From: an uncultured Pseudomonadales bacterium
Lineage (GTDB): Bacteria; Pseudomonadota; Gammaproteobacteria; Pseudomonadales; Cellvibrionaceae
NCBI GenBank assembly: GCA_947488935.1
Contig: CANLBN010000004.1
Coordinates: 248,001-312,000 of the forward strand
Length of the DNA stretch: 64,000 nt
Direction of reading: 5' to 3'
Shown: piece after piece, positions 43,160 to 52,497 of the stretch
How the letters are laid out: every line of letters starts with the position of its first letter
How positions within the stretch are numbered: position 1 is the stretch's first letter
Made by a program: the position numbers and the translations under genes
The notes under the pieces: generated by a model
Database searches by the model: none
What the model was told of the DNA's origin: nothing
What the model saw: only the letters and a program-made list of their open reading frames with translations

Positions 43160-44611
43160 CTAAGCATAAAGGCTCAATAAACTCGCGCCATTTGAATGGC
43201 TGGATATCGCAGTTTCACCTTCGATAACACTGGGGTCATTGCCTTCACCGGCAAAACCTTGGCGATTAGTGTCTCTTTCGGAGTTGCCTGCCTGCTGTTG
43301 CGATTGATCGGATACATCAACATCAACTAGATTGATGCCCTCCCCATCAAACATCTCACGTAGACGAATCGCATTTTGATCAAGTGCTTCACGTACAGAG
43401 GTATTGCTAACAACAAAACTAACATGGGCCTGCTCATTAGCCACGGACACTTTAACTTGCATCGGGCCCAACTCTGCTGGATTTAAGTGTATTTCGGCTT
43501 CCTGTAAACCTTGGGAACTCAGCCACATTACCCGCTCCGTAACAGCCTCACCCCATTGTGCCTGCTGGAATGGAGTCCCTATTGCTAGCTGTGGTTTGGC
43601 AGTTGCTGTTGCTACTGTCGTTTGAGCAGTACTTAATGCCGCAATAGAACTGATGTCTGTCGATAATTTGGGGCTAGAGTCCCCAGCTACCCCACTTGCA
43701 TTTAATAGTTGGGCAAAATTAAGTTTATCAATAGCCAACTTATCAGTAAGAGTCGTATTAGTAATATCTGTGCTTGCCTGTAGGGTTAATGTCTCGAGGC
43801 GTTCGCCCGTTAACCCACGGCTTAAAATACTCGATTGAGCAAGAAGGTCATCTGAGTTTAATGGAGCTACATTTGGGCTGGCAGATAATGTACTACTAAA
43901 GCGTACACCTGCGCTTTCTGTACTAGGCGCTAGCTGCCCATACTTTTTTAAATCATTGATAAGTTGTGCTGCACTAGCAACCGTTAAAGGTTGATTATTT
44001 AAAACCTCGGTCACTGTAGAGGCAATATCACCAACGGGTAATTGGCTGCTATCGACAAATAACTCATCAACTAGCTTCTGCAGCTCTGCAGGGTCAGGCT
44101 CTGCTCCCTCGGTGGTTTGCAAACTTTGCAACCGAACTGATAATTGCTCTAATACCGAGGCTAAATCGGCATTAGTCGCTACGTCCAAGCCTATAACTGC
44201 TGTCTCTGGGCTAACAACGCCGGCCTCACTATCGACAGACTGGCCTTCAGCTAAATAAGTGCCTTGCCGTACTAAATTATCACTGCTTGTATCATTTGGC
44301 TCCTCAGCAACAGAAGTAGCCGTAAATCCCGACTCAGTATTAACATTCTGATCGTTTTCCGAACTTACCTCCGTAGGTACAGATTCCTTATCTTCAATAG
44401 ATCTATTATCTTTAACTGTCGGCTCTTGTCGTTCAGAATTAGTCTCTTTTGCCGTCTGCGCATCCGGTTTATTTGATGTAATCTCTTTCTCTGCATCTTC
44501 AAATGTCCTCGAAAATCCTTGATCGCTAGTTTCTATAGCGCGATCATTATTCACTTTATTGACCCTATCGCTCGCACCTAGTTCTAATAATGGCAATAAT
44601 TGATTTGTCAT
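43160..44611 (-). CDS. fliK: Flagellar hook-length control protein FliK
   Basis: 483 residues from ATG 44611 (GAGGG upstream); an ATG at 44665 is in frame but lacks a ribosome site. Most of the protein (to about residue 370) is a Ser/Thr/Glu/Gln-rich, low-complexity ruler region with little conservation. The C-terminal Flg_hook domain is clear: LQEAEIHLNPAELGPMQVKV, VSFVVSNTSVREAL and LRLREMFDGEGINLVDVDVS with normal variation. The domain contacts FlhB to switch export. A perfect sigma-54 promoter is upstream; fliI and fliJ are absent from the usual position. Confidence 0.92.
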   Translation of the reverse strand: MTNQLLPLLELGASDRVNKVNNDRAIETSDQGFSRTFEDAEKEITSNKPDAQTAKETNSERQEPTVKDNRSIEDKESVPTEVSSENDQNVNTESGFTATSVAEEPNDTSSDNLVRQGTYLAEGQSVDSEAGVVSPETAVIGLDVATNADLASVLEQLSVRLQSLQTTEGAEPDPAELQKLVDELFVDSSQLPVGDIASTVTEVLNNQPLTVASAAQLINDLKKYGQLAPSTESAGVRFSSTLSASPNVAPLNSDDLLAQSSILSRGLTGERLETLTLQASTDITNTTLTDKLAIDKLNFAQLLNASGVAGDSSPKLSTDISSIAALSTAQTTVATATAKPQLAIGTPFQQAQWGEAVTERVMWLSSQGLQEAEIHLNPAELGPMQVKVSVANEQAHVSFVVSNTSVREALDQNAIRLREMFDGEGINLVDVDVSDQSQQQAGNSERDTNRQGFAGEGNDPSVIEGETAISSHSNGASLLSLYA

Positions 44612-44709
44612 CACACCCTCACTTAGGTAGCCACACTGTGGCGTAATATCGTTTGTAAACGGCAAGGCATTGCCGCTTTTTGGTTAACTGTTTACTGTCA
44701 TGAATAAAT

Positions 44710-44725
44710 AGCAAAGACAGTGCCA
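44710..44725 (-). promoter_or_regulatory. Sigma-54 promoter before fliK
   Basis: The minus strand reads TGGCAC-TGTCT-TTGCT, an exact match to the -24/-12 consensus. Transcription would start near 44698, about 87 bases before the fliK ATG. It fits the sigma-54 / FleR-FlrC-type control of polar flagella in related bacteria. Confidence 0.85.
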
Positions 44726-45038
44726 AAAAATAAATAAGGTAGATAAGGCGAATAAGAAATTTGAAAATTATAAGCAATATAAACTTGAAAATAGGCTAGC
44801 GATATTGATAAGCCTTAAGTATTACCTATAAGCATTAATATCAATTAATACTAACGAATTATAAATTGATCGTTTAAACGCATATAAAACATACTTTTAT
44901 GGGAGTAACACACCTAAAAACGTGACATATATCACAAAATACAAAACTGATAGAAAATATAGTCCAAATAATTATTAGATATAAAAAACTTATCTGGTTA
45001 TAAATAATATCCGAGCCCATAAATTATTAGGTGACGAT
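44726..45038. other. 313-bp AT-rich region between divergent fliK and response-regulator genes
   Basis: Besides the sigma-54 promoter at its left edge I see no gene, repeat or terminator. Stop codons are frequent in all frames. It presumably holds the promoter of the response regulator at 45039, for which I cannot pick a convincing -35/-10 pair. Confidence 0.4.
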
Positions 45039-46193
45039 ATGAACCCTGCAATACTTTTGGTTGATGATGAACAATCTATTTGTTCCGCATTGCATCGTAC
45101 ATTTAAAAGAAATAAATACAGGGTCTTTCAAGCCAATAATGGCCAACAAGCATTATCGGTACTGAAAGAAAACCATATTGATGTCGTTGTTTCTGACCAG
45201 AAAATGCCAGGGATGAGTGGCACACAATTACTAACTATCGTAAAAAAGCGCTACCCTAAAATTGGACGAATTATTTTATCTGGCTACAGTAATAAAGAGG
45301 ACTTATCAGACTCCATTAGCAAAGCAGGCGTTGATAAATTTTTAAGTAAGCCTTGGAACGATGAGCAACTTATAAAGAGTGTCAATAATTCAATAGCTAA
45401 ACCTTCAATAAAAACCGATGTTAACAACGGCTTTGGTATCGCAGATGCAATACCAGAGTTACCTTGTGATACAGAAAATATTAAAAAACAAAAAATTACT
45501 ATTGCTAAAAAAAGTACTATTAAAGATGCATTTACACAACTACATATTGATCTTGAGCATGCAATAAAAAATGATGCCCTCTTATTAGAAGAGCATCAGT
45601 GTATCTCTAGAATAGCTAATGACACTACCCTTAGGTACCTTAAATTTTCGTGGCCAGATTTTTTAGGTATTAACCATCGAGGGTTAATCAATACAGCATA
45701 TCAAGCCGATTATATACGTGATTTATTTACATGGTATTTACTAAAATCCATTGAGCATATGGAATATCATAGCGAAAGGGATGAAGATATAATTATTGAC
45801 TTGTTTTACCCTTTATTTTTAAGAGATGCTTCTTTAATACTATTACTCAAAAAATTAATTAGCCAAAAACCCAATATAATTTTGCGCGTTTCTTTTGAGC
45901 TTTTACAAGATTATCGACTAGAGGCGTTATTATCTAATATTTATCGTAGTAATAAATGTTTAATGCTTAATATAGGAGCATTTATGATCGATGTTAATCA
46001 GCTCAAAAACACACCGATCAAGTATATTGAAATAGAGAAAAGTAGCAATGTACCGAGTAATCACCTATTAACTGAAATGCATTCAAATATGACCAGCGCC
46101 GCAAGGGAAAAGCTAATAAAAACTGTATTATCGAGGTCCAGCCAAAAGGTGCAACAAGAATATGCGCAAGAGGTTGGTGTTGACTTTTGGTAG
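45039..46193 (+). CDS. Response regulator with a degenerate EAL-like output domain
   Basis: 384 residues. The receiver (about 1-125) is intact: DDE at 9-11, phospho-acceptor D53 in VVSDQKMPGMSG, and K in KFLSKPW. Residues about 165-340 follow the strand/helix order of an EAL domain. However, the EAL tripeptide region reads YLKFSW, the metal-binding N/E/D motifs are replaced, and the DDFG loop is gone (LNIGAFMIDV). It is therefore probably a non-catalytic c-di-GMP-fold or protein-interaction domain. It stands alone and is AT-rich; targets unknown. The EAL relation is inferred from pattern, so moderate certainty. Confidence 0.72.
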   Translation: MNPAILLVDDEQSICSALHRTFKRNKYRVFQANNGQQALSVLKENHIDVVVSDQKMPGMSGTQLLTIVKKRYPKIGRIILSGYSNKEDLSDSISKAGVDKFLSKPWNDEQLIKSVNNSIAKPSIKTDVNNGFGIADAIPELPCDTENIKKQKITIAKKSTIKDAFTQLHIDLEHAIKNDALLLEEHQCISRIANDTTLRYLKFSWPDFLGINHRGLINTAYQADYIRDLFTWYLLKSIEHMEYHSERDEDIIIDLFYPLFLRDASLILLLKKLISQKPNIILRVSFELLQDYRLEALLSNIYRSNKCLMLNIGAFMIDVNQLKNTPIKYIEIEKSSNVPSNHLLTEMHSNMTSAAREKLIKTVLSRSSQKVQQEYAQEVGVDFW

Positions 46194-46200
46194 GTATTAA

Positions 46201-46247
46201 AAACAAAAGCCCGTTATACCCCTAATTACTAGGGTGCTATAACGGGC
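46201..46247 (-). terminator. Rho-independent terminator for the 64-residue gene
   Basis: GCCCGTTATA (46209-46218) pairs with TATAACGGGC (46238-46247), with an inner CCCTA/TAGGG stem. The A-rich left flank gives TTTTGTTT on the minus strand, so it ends the gene at 46298-46492 and may also cap the convergent regulator gene. Confidence 0.8.
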
Positions 46248-46297
46248 ACAACAATGATTTTAAAATATAAAACCGCCTTGTATAAGCGTCTATATAA

Positions 46298-46492
46298 TTA
46301 GGCAGGCTCTAAATTTGTATCCTTGGCAAACTCTAAGCCCATACGTAACATTTTGGCTTGCATGTAGGCACTTACCGTTTTTCCATCGGGGGAAATCTCT
46401 TGAGGATTCTCCCAAGTACCCGAAACCAATCGAATAGTATAACCTGTGTTCATTTCGCTAATTGTTTTAGCATTAATAAAAGTCCATCGCAT
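46298..46492 (-). CDS. Small conserved protein of unknown function
   Basis: 64 residues (starts MRWTFINAKTISEMNTGYTI, contains RLVSGTWENPQEISP, ends FAKDTNLEPA). It has a mixed beta/alpha character, no signal peptide or TM. It has its own strong terminator and lies alone, which supports it being expressed. I do not recognise the family. Confidence 0.6.
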   Translation of the reverse strand: MRWTFINAKTISEMNTGYTIRLVSGTWENPQEISPDGKTVSAYMQAKMLRMGLEFAKDTNLEPA

Positions 46493-46677
46493 GGTAAAGC
46501 ACCTTGAAGAAGTAAGTTACCAATAGTATGAAACAGGTATAGAATTTTATATGTAGGTAGAGTCCGATTATTATGTGAGAGATCTCTTACATTTACTGAA
46601 AAAAGTTATAACGATAGATATTTGTATAGGGCGCGCCTAAAAAAGTACGATACCTTACAGAGCTATGCCTTATAAAA

Positions 46678-48117
46678 CTACGCCTTAGCTAAATGCTCAT
46701 TAGCACGTGTGGCCCATGTACATAGTAGATGTGCATCGTAAAGCGGCATTGGCATAACTTCATCGCCAATAATTGTGGTGGCCGGAGACAGGTAACGTAC
46801 ACCAGGCATACTTGTCTCACACCCTTCACCCACGCGTATACCGCCACTACGATTACAGATCGAAATCCAGTCACGCTCAATCAGTGAGCGTGTTAACGGA
46901 TCAAATTCAAATGCCGAGCCCGCCCCCGAACAATTAATAACGAACCCGGCTTTATAAGGTACTAATGCATCGGTTTCGTCCTTTAATAACAACAGATTCA
47001 CACCATCATCCGTTGATTCGATGGCACTCACCGCACCGCGCACAACACGCGTATGATTGGTCAGGCTCAATCGGTGAAAATCATGCAATGTATCGCGTGT
47101 CCCACCCCTAAGCCAGTGGCGCAATGTAGAAGGTACTAAACGCGCCTCGTGCAAATCTGGTACAAAGCGTTTTAGCCCGTGTTTGATAAAAAATGCTCGA
47201 AAACCAGCGCGTATCTCGCGCATTTGGTGCCCCGCCGTCTGTGCTAATTGCATATTGCGCTGTACATCTTCAAGAAACGCCTTGGCGCTTTGATAAGGAC
47301 CTGCGAGTTCGGGCTGTGTCAGCTCACGAGGCAATCGAGCAATCAATGCGTCGGGCATAATACCCCGCGGGCTACAAGCGGTGAACCGTAATTGATCCTC
47401 AGGGACAACGGACTGACAAAGACGCAAAGCATCTAACATAGTGGCGTTAGTACCAATACACCAGATGTCTGCACCACGCTTAGCATGCTCAGCGATGCGC
47501 TCCTCATGGCCAAAGAGCTCTGGCGCGCAAAAGGGGCCATCATCACCTTCAATACGCTGAGTTTTAGGGCCGCCCGTCGCAATATCGACAGCATCGGCAT
47601 AAATACACTGCCCCGAGGCCGTAAGTAATCGAAACCCATCATCATCCTGATCCAGTGATACAGCCTCATCATCTACAATCTCGACATTCACACCACGCGC
47701 GCGCAATGTTGTAATCGCTCGCCGTGATCGCTGCTGCATATACTCACCAAAAAAAGCACGAGGAACATTAAGACCGCGTTTATCGTCACAATCTAGATAA
47801 GTTTGCGCTGCCCCAAGCCAATCGGGGCTACGACCTACCATAGCACTATGGATACGCTCCCAATTATCGACAACCCATTGGCCAAAATCTGGCGCAATAT
47901 CATCGGCTGGGGAGTTTAGTAAATAAGCATAGCGCCAGGGATTTTCGTCAGGCTCTGCTACATAGGCTAACCCACGACCAAGCTGTGAAGCTTTATAACC
48001 AACAACTATCAGAGTATCACCAGCCTGAGCTGTGCATGTTTCAGCCAATGCTGCAGCTGCGACTCCATCCCCAACAATAATACGACGATGTGGGCGCGGA
48101 GTGTTCAAGTCGGTCAT
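46678..48117 (-). CDS. FAD/NAD(P)-binding protein of the YdhS/HcaR-like type
   Basis: 479 residues. The N-terminal dinucleotide-binding turn is atypical (RRIIVGDGVAAAALAET, G-D-G-V-A-A-A-A). NSPADDIAPDFGQWV, RAFFGEYMQQRS and a C-terminal LSPATTIIGDEVMP with GxG-like NCSGAGSAFEF match the FAD-NAD(P)-binding (NAD_binding_9) family. Members oxidise or hydroxylate small molecules, and the substrate is unknown. Codon use is noticeably more GC-rich than the neighbouring genes, a possible sign of horizontal acquisition (by eye, not computed). Confidence 0.75.
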   Translation of the reverse strand: MTDLNTPRPHRRIIVGDGVAAAALAETCTAQAGDTLIVVGYKASQLGRGLAYVAEPDENPWRYAYLLNSPADDIAPDFGQWVVDNWERIHSAMVGRSPDWLGAAQTYLDCDDKRGLNVPRAFFGEYMQQRSRRAITTLRARGVNVEIVDDEAVSLDQDDDGFRLLTASGQCIYADAVDIATGGPKTQRIEGDDGPFCAPELFGHEERIAEHAKRGADIWCIGTNATMLDALRLCQSVVPEDQLRFTACSPRGIMPDALIARLPRELTQPELAGPYQSAKAFLEDVQRNMQLAQTAGHQMREIRAGFRAFFIKHGLKRFVPDLHEARLVPSTLRHWLRGGTRDTLHDFHRLSLTNHTRVVRGAVSAIESTDDGVNLLLLKDETDALVPYKAGFVINCSGAGSAFEFDPLTRSLIERDWISICNRSGGIRVGEGCETSMPGVRYLSPATTIIGDEVMPMPLYDAHLLCTWATRANEHLAKA

Positions 48118-48555
48118 GTAATACCTCTATGGTTGTGAGTAACAGCGGAGTTAAACTCGCGCAGCTAATAAGCTAGGTCACCCTTGAAAACCCTTATCTT
48201 GAGCTACAGTAAATATAACCGTATTGGCAGCTAAACTATCCGAATCGGATAAAGGAATTGATATGAATAAGCATAAGTATTCATATTATAAAGTAACTAG
48301 GGCAGCAAGTCATAAGCTCATGGCAGTTAGCTGCTAGATATGAATTTTTAAGACCTAAATAGATGGCAAATATTCTCCCTCCTCTAACGTAAATGTTATA
48401 GTTTTACCATTAAATCAATAAATTCAGTATCAATAGTTTTGACATCTTATTGCAACAAAAGCTCGCCTGAATATTGCAAGATAGTTGCCGAGTATTACCC
48501 TATACCTGTTACCCTATACAATCAGCCAACGAAAACGAGAATCAAGGAAAGGCCA
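48118..48555. other. 438-bp region before the AAA ATPase gene
   Basis: It holds a very short frame (ATG 48263 to TAG 48337, 24 residues, MNKHKYSYYKVTRAASHK at its start) with an AAGGA site seven bases upstream. It could be a leader peptide, but this short length is weak evidence. No terminator or repeat is seen, and the rest is AT-rich and non-coding in my reading. Confidence 0.3.
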
Positions 48556-49734
48556 ATGATTCAATCCTTTTCCATCAGTAATTACCGCTCCTTAAGGGAT
48601 GTGGTAGCCCCATTAGAACAACTCAATATTGTTACTGGGGCTAATGGTAGTGGCAAATCTAATTTGTATAAATCACTCAAACTTCTGTCTGAGGCTGCAT
48701 CGGGTAATTTAGTCAGTGCACTCGCTAAAGAAGGAGGATTGGATTCCTTGTTTTGGGCAGGGCCTGAATCGTTTTCGAGAGACATGAAAGCAGGGACTCA
48801 ACCCGTGCAAGGTGGGCCAAGACGAGAAGCCGTTAGACTTAAGTTAGGGTTTTGTAGTGATGATTTTGGCTATTGCGTCTCTCTGGGTTTACCGCCACCG
48901 CCAATGGCTGATAACCCAGACCCATCCATGTTTAGTTTAGACCCTGAGATAAAAAGAGAATGTATATGGGCCGGTCCTAGCTATCGCTCTGCATCTTGCT
49001 TGGTCGATAGAAAAGGACCAGTAGTTAAAGTAAGGAGTGGGCGTAAATGGGAAGTCTATGTACAAAATATGAATACCTTTGAAAGTATCCTCAGTGAAAT
49101 TGCGGATCCCATTGCCGTACCCGAAATTTTTTCGATAAGAAGTATTATTAAAAGCTGGCGCTTTTATGATCACTTTCGTACAGATAAGGAATCAATTATT
49201 AGAGTGCCCCAAATTGGCACTCGAACCCCTGTACTAGATCACGATGGCCATGACCTTGTAGCAGCATTGAGAACAATTATTGAAATAGGTGATAACGAGG
49301 CACTGAACCTAGCTATAGACGATGCATTTCCTGGTGCTAGTATTGCTATAAGTGTTGACGAAGGCACACGTTTTACCTTGCAGTTTTATCAACATGGCTT
49401 ATTGCGACCACTTGACCAGTCCGAGTTATCTGACGGCACACTGAGATACTTATTATTGACCGCTGCCCTACTAACCCCTCGCCCACCAGAACTATTAGTC
49501 CTAAATGAACCCGAGACAAGTTTGCACCCAGACTTAATACCAGCCTTGGCTCGTTTAATCATCCGCGCCTCGAAGGAAACTCAGGTCTGGATCGTTTCGC
49601 ATTCAACAAAATTAGTCAAAGAATTAAATATGGATACAGATAATCACGCAATCTCTCTTGTAAAGGAGTTAGGAGAAACACTGATAAAAGGCCAAGGGTT
49701 ATTGGACAAGCCCTCTTGGCATTGGCCTGATTAA
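48556..49734 (+). CDS. AAA ATPase of the COG4637 / AAA_21 type
   Basis: 392 residues from ATG 48556 (AAGGAAAGG upstream), which gives the classic start MIQSFSISNYRSL seen in RecF/SMC-like ATPases. Walker A is VTGANGSGKSNLYKSL. An ABC-type signature is seen in LSDGTLRYLLLTAALL. Walker B and switch are LLVLNEPETSLHPD (Glu present) and VWIVSHSTKLV. The middle carries the family insertion. Members act in DNA maintenance or as ATPase parts of defence systems; here no nuclease or toxin partner is adjacent, so a role is not assigned. Confidence 0.88.
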   Translation: MIQSFSISNYRSLRDVVAPLEQLNIVTGANGSGKSNLYKSLKLLSEAASGNLVSALAKEGGLDSLFWAGPESFSRDMKAGTQPVQGGPRREAVRLKLGFCSDDFGYCVSLGLPPPPMADNPDPSMFSLDPEIKRECIWAGPSYRSASCLVDRKGPVVKVRSGRKWEVYVQNMNTFESILSEIADPIAVPEIFSIRSIIKSWRFYDHFRTDKESIIRVPQIGTRTPVLDHDGHDLVAALRTIIEIGDNEALNLAIDDAFPGASIAISVDEGTRFTLQFYQHGLLRPLDQSELSDGTLRYLLLTAALLTPRPPELLVLNEPETSLHPDLIPALARLIIRASKETQVWIVSHSTKLVKELNMDTDNHAISLVKELGETLIKGQGLLDKPSWHWPD

Positions 49735-49787
49735 ACGAAACCAAGGAAGATTCGTTTACTTATTCACATAGAGTAGTAGCCATATTA

Positions 49788-51083
49788 CTAAGGGATACCT
49801 TGAACAGTATTACCCCTTCGAAAGCAGGAAAATTCACGTAAACTATTATTCTCATCAAGCCTGCTTCTTAGAATTTTCTGATCAATAGGGATTTGTATAC
49901 GAAAACAGGTTTTTGAACTGGGAGTGTGCAAGCTAATGAGCCCATCATGCTGCATTACACAAAACTGTGCCATCGTTAAATTTAAACCAACATGATGATC
50001 TGTTGTGAAATTAAAATCTTCAGAGCTAGGAAAGGATGAATACTCTGTATCCTTATTTGTACAGGTTGTGTGTAAAGCAACAAAGCATAGTTTGGGATGT
50101 GGCTTACTCTTACCATTATCGACAATATCAATATGAATCGCTTTATCACTATTACTGATATACACGCTAACCGAAATATTAGCTGTCTGCTCCTGTTGTT
50201 GATCGAGACACCCAAATACGACCGCGTTCTCTAAGATCGACTTTATTGCAAAGCCAAGTGTCTCGCGACTAATTAATACATCATTAATACTGTCGTCATA
50301 AGATGTATCCCATTGAATGACGAGCCCCGCATCAATGGTTTTTTGCTGTGCTCGTCCAACTACCGATTCCACGAAATTGACTAAAGACTGGGGGCGAAAG
50401 TCATTTTTGCTGAAATACAATTGGCTAAACTTTGCAAGCCTTCGCATTATTAAATCAAAATGAGAGCCCGTATAATTGTGTGCCTGTGACTGAAAATGAT
50501 AGTAGAGCTCATGGGAAAATTCACCAAAAACAGAGAGGCTTTCAAGCTGTTCGAGCTTATTAACCAGCGCATTATTTGTTTTCTGTTCATCTATCAACTG
50601 CGTAATACGATAATGTGAACGCAAAGCCGTTACTAAGACTGACTTTATATCATCAACGCCTAGTTTGCCTTTTTCAAGATATCCGTCGATATCATAATCC
50701 AATAAAGTTTGTAATTTAGATAGCTTAGTATGCCCAGTCCTTAAAATAATACGCATATCGGAGTTAGTCGACCGAATATGGCGAACGATTTGAAGGCCAC
50801 TATCCTCTTCTTCCATAATCACATCTAAGAGGGCAACAGCTATATCTTGATGGCACTCAATTAACTCTATTGCGTCTTTCACCGAATTAGCTTCTAGAAT
50901 AACAATAGGGCGATTCAAAAATCGAAACCCTTCTAGTAAAGCGCTAATGGAGTAAATCACGCTTTCCTCGTCATCAACAACCAAAAGCTTCCAAGCATTT
51001 TCTGTGCTATCGTTATCATACGAGGAGGTTTTTGGCTTTATGAATTTAACGAATTCACTCACTATACTAGGCTCAGTTGACAA
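49788..51083 (-). CDS. Response regulator fused to a degenerate histidine-kinase domain (PhcR/PhcQ-like)
   Basis: 431 residues from TTG 51083; GTG at 51062 is also possible (an in-frame stop lies five codons upstream). The receiver is complete: DDEE at 37-40, phospho-acceptor D87 in VALLDVIM and a conserved RTG loop. A linker follows, then a kinase-like half: H191 in GEFSHELYYH, N-box ENAVVFG (N286), and altered G1 (VDNGKS, no DxGxG) and G2 (HHVGLNL). ATP catalysis is doubtful. It diverges from a membrane histidine kinase. In Ralstonia, PhcR is likewise a receiver with a C-terminal kinase domain. Confidence 0.8.
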   Translation of the reverse strand: MSTEPSIVSEFVKFIKPKTSSYDNDSTENAWKLLVVDDEESVIYSISALLEGFRFLNRPIVILEANSVKDAIELIECHQDIAVALLDVIMEEEDSGLQIVRHIRSTNSDMRIILRTGHTKLSKLQTLLDYDIDGYLEKGKLGVDDIKSVLVTALRSHYRITQLIDEQKTNNALVNKLEQLESLSVFGEFSHELYYHFQSQAHNYTGSHFDLIMRRLAKFSQLYFSKNDFRPQSLVNFVESVVGRAQQKTIDAGLVIQWDTSYDDSINDVLISRETLGFAIKSILENAVVFGCLDQQQEQTANISVSVYISNSDKAIHIDIVDNGKSKPHPKLCFVALHTTCTNKDTEYSSFPSSEDFNFTTDHHVGLNLTMAQFCVMQHDGLISLHTPSSKTCFRIQIPIDQKILRSRLDENNSLREFSCFRRGNTVQGIP

Positions 51084-51162
51084 AAAATCACTATATCAGT
51101 ATAGGCAGTATTTGCCATAATCACATCTCACTATATATATTTTTTTAAATTTAAAGGCTTTT

Positions 51163-52491
51163 ATGGCTACACTTGATTTGTCATCATTATTTCCTATTAA
51201 AAGCTCGCTACACGATAGACAAATCGTTCGCTCTCAAGTCTATATATCACTTGCGGCTATACTTGTCGCAATTTGGATTCCTTTTGATTATATTCTAGAT
51301 CCCGATCACTTCTATTTTTTTCTCATACTTAGAATTATATACATTCTATTTTCTGTTATTTGTTTATATATTTATTTCAAAAAACTAGAGGTCAACTACT
51401 ACTACATTTTTATCGCTAACTATTATCTTATTATCATACTTTTAGGGATAATGGTCATTATGACCGATGAGTTTTATGCTTATATTTTTGGATATTCAAC
51501 AATATTCATCGGTGCAGCAGCCCTACTGTTGTGGGGCTATCGTTCAATCCTCGGTTCTTATGTTATTGTAGCGGCACAAATTGTTGCAGGGTACCCAATT
51601 TACTCGCAACAGCTATCTGAAATTGACATTGTGGGTGGCGCGTTCTTTTTGTTGAATGTACTGTCGATAACATTAATATCCGTTTACCTTTCTCACAAAT
51701 CTGCAATTGTAATAGAAGATTCAACCGAAAAGCTCATTACCCTTGAAAAGAGAGAGTCCATTAATACTTTAGTCTCAGGTATTGCTCACGAGATAAATAC
51801 ACCTCTCGAAGCGATGAATTCGCTATCTAATTTAACACAAATTAAGCTTGAATCAATATTATCGGACCTCAACAATAACACGCTAGTTGAAATTGAATTT
51901 AGAGAGAACTTACAAAAACTAATAAAACATAGCTCGATTATTCATCATCAATCAATGCATGCTGCATCGTTAGTCTCTGCATTCAAAGCCGTATCTGTAG
52001 ACCAGCATCATGAGAATGAAAAAAAGCTCTTTAACGTGAAAGCTCATATAGAAAGAATATTATCTACTTTATTACACAAGACAAGGGAATATAACGTTAA
52101 CATTCGCATTGAGTGCAACGACAATATTGAGATATACAGCTACTCTGATGCCTTCTTTCAAATAATAACCAACTTAATTGATAACTCACTCTCACATGCT
52201 TTCACAAAGGGCAAAGAAAACAATATCAGCATTGACATTTCGGTTGATAAAGATAATTTAGCATTAATATATAGAGATAATGGATCTGGCATTGAAGAAG
52301 TAGACTTGAAACAGATATTTGATCCATTCTTTACCAAAAAAAGAAATATTGGTGGCAGTGGGTTAGGAATGCATATTGTGTACAATATAGTCACCCAAAA
52401 ACTAAACGGAAGCATCAGCTGTCATAGCAAAATTGATGAAGGCGTGACATTTACCATTCAAATGCCACGCCATGAGCCATTAACTAAATAA
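51163..52491 (+). CDS. Membrane sensor histidine kinase (PhcS-like)
   Basis: 442 residues. About six TM helices fill residues 28-180 with very short loops, suited to sensing a lipophilic ligand or the membrane itself. The HisKA motif is VSGIAHEINTPLEAMNSLSN, with phospho-acceptor H209. The ATPase is complete: NLIDNSLSHAF, RDNGSGIEE, FFTKKRNIGGSGLGMHIV. There is no receiver or HAMP. It stands divergent from the receiver/kinase fusion and convergent (7 bp apart) with the methyltransferase, forming a compact three-gene signalling locus. Confidence 0.88.
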   Translation: MATLDLSSLFPIKSSLHDRQIVRSQVYISLAAILVAIWIPFDYILDPDHFYFFLILRIIYILFSVICLYIYFKKLEVNYYYIFIANYYLIIILLGIMVIMTDEFYAYIFGYSTIFIGAAALLLWGYRSILGSYVIVAAQIVAGYPIYSQQLSEIDIVGGAFFLLNVLSITLISVYLSHKSAIVIEDSTEKLITLEKRESINTLVSGIAHEINTPLEAMNSLSNLTQIKLESILSDLNNNTLVEIEFRENLQKLIKHSSIIHHQSMHAASLVSAFKAVSVDQHHENEKKLFNVKAHIERILSTLLHKTREYNVNIRIECNDNIEIYSYSDAFFQIITNLIDNSLSHAFTKGKENNISIDISVDKDNLALIYRDNGSGIEEVDLKQIFDPFFTKKRNIGGSGLGMHIVYNIVTQKLNGSISCHSKIDEGVTFTIQMPRHEPLTK

Positions 52492-52497
52492 CTCGAG

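Noticed and set aside
48556..49734. Two-gene anti-phage defence system headed by the AAA ATPase
   Set aside because: No nuclease, reverse transcriptase or toxin partner is adjacent; the neighbouring gene is a separate signalling protein on the opposite strand.
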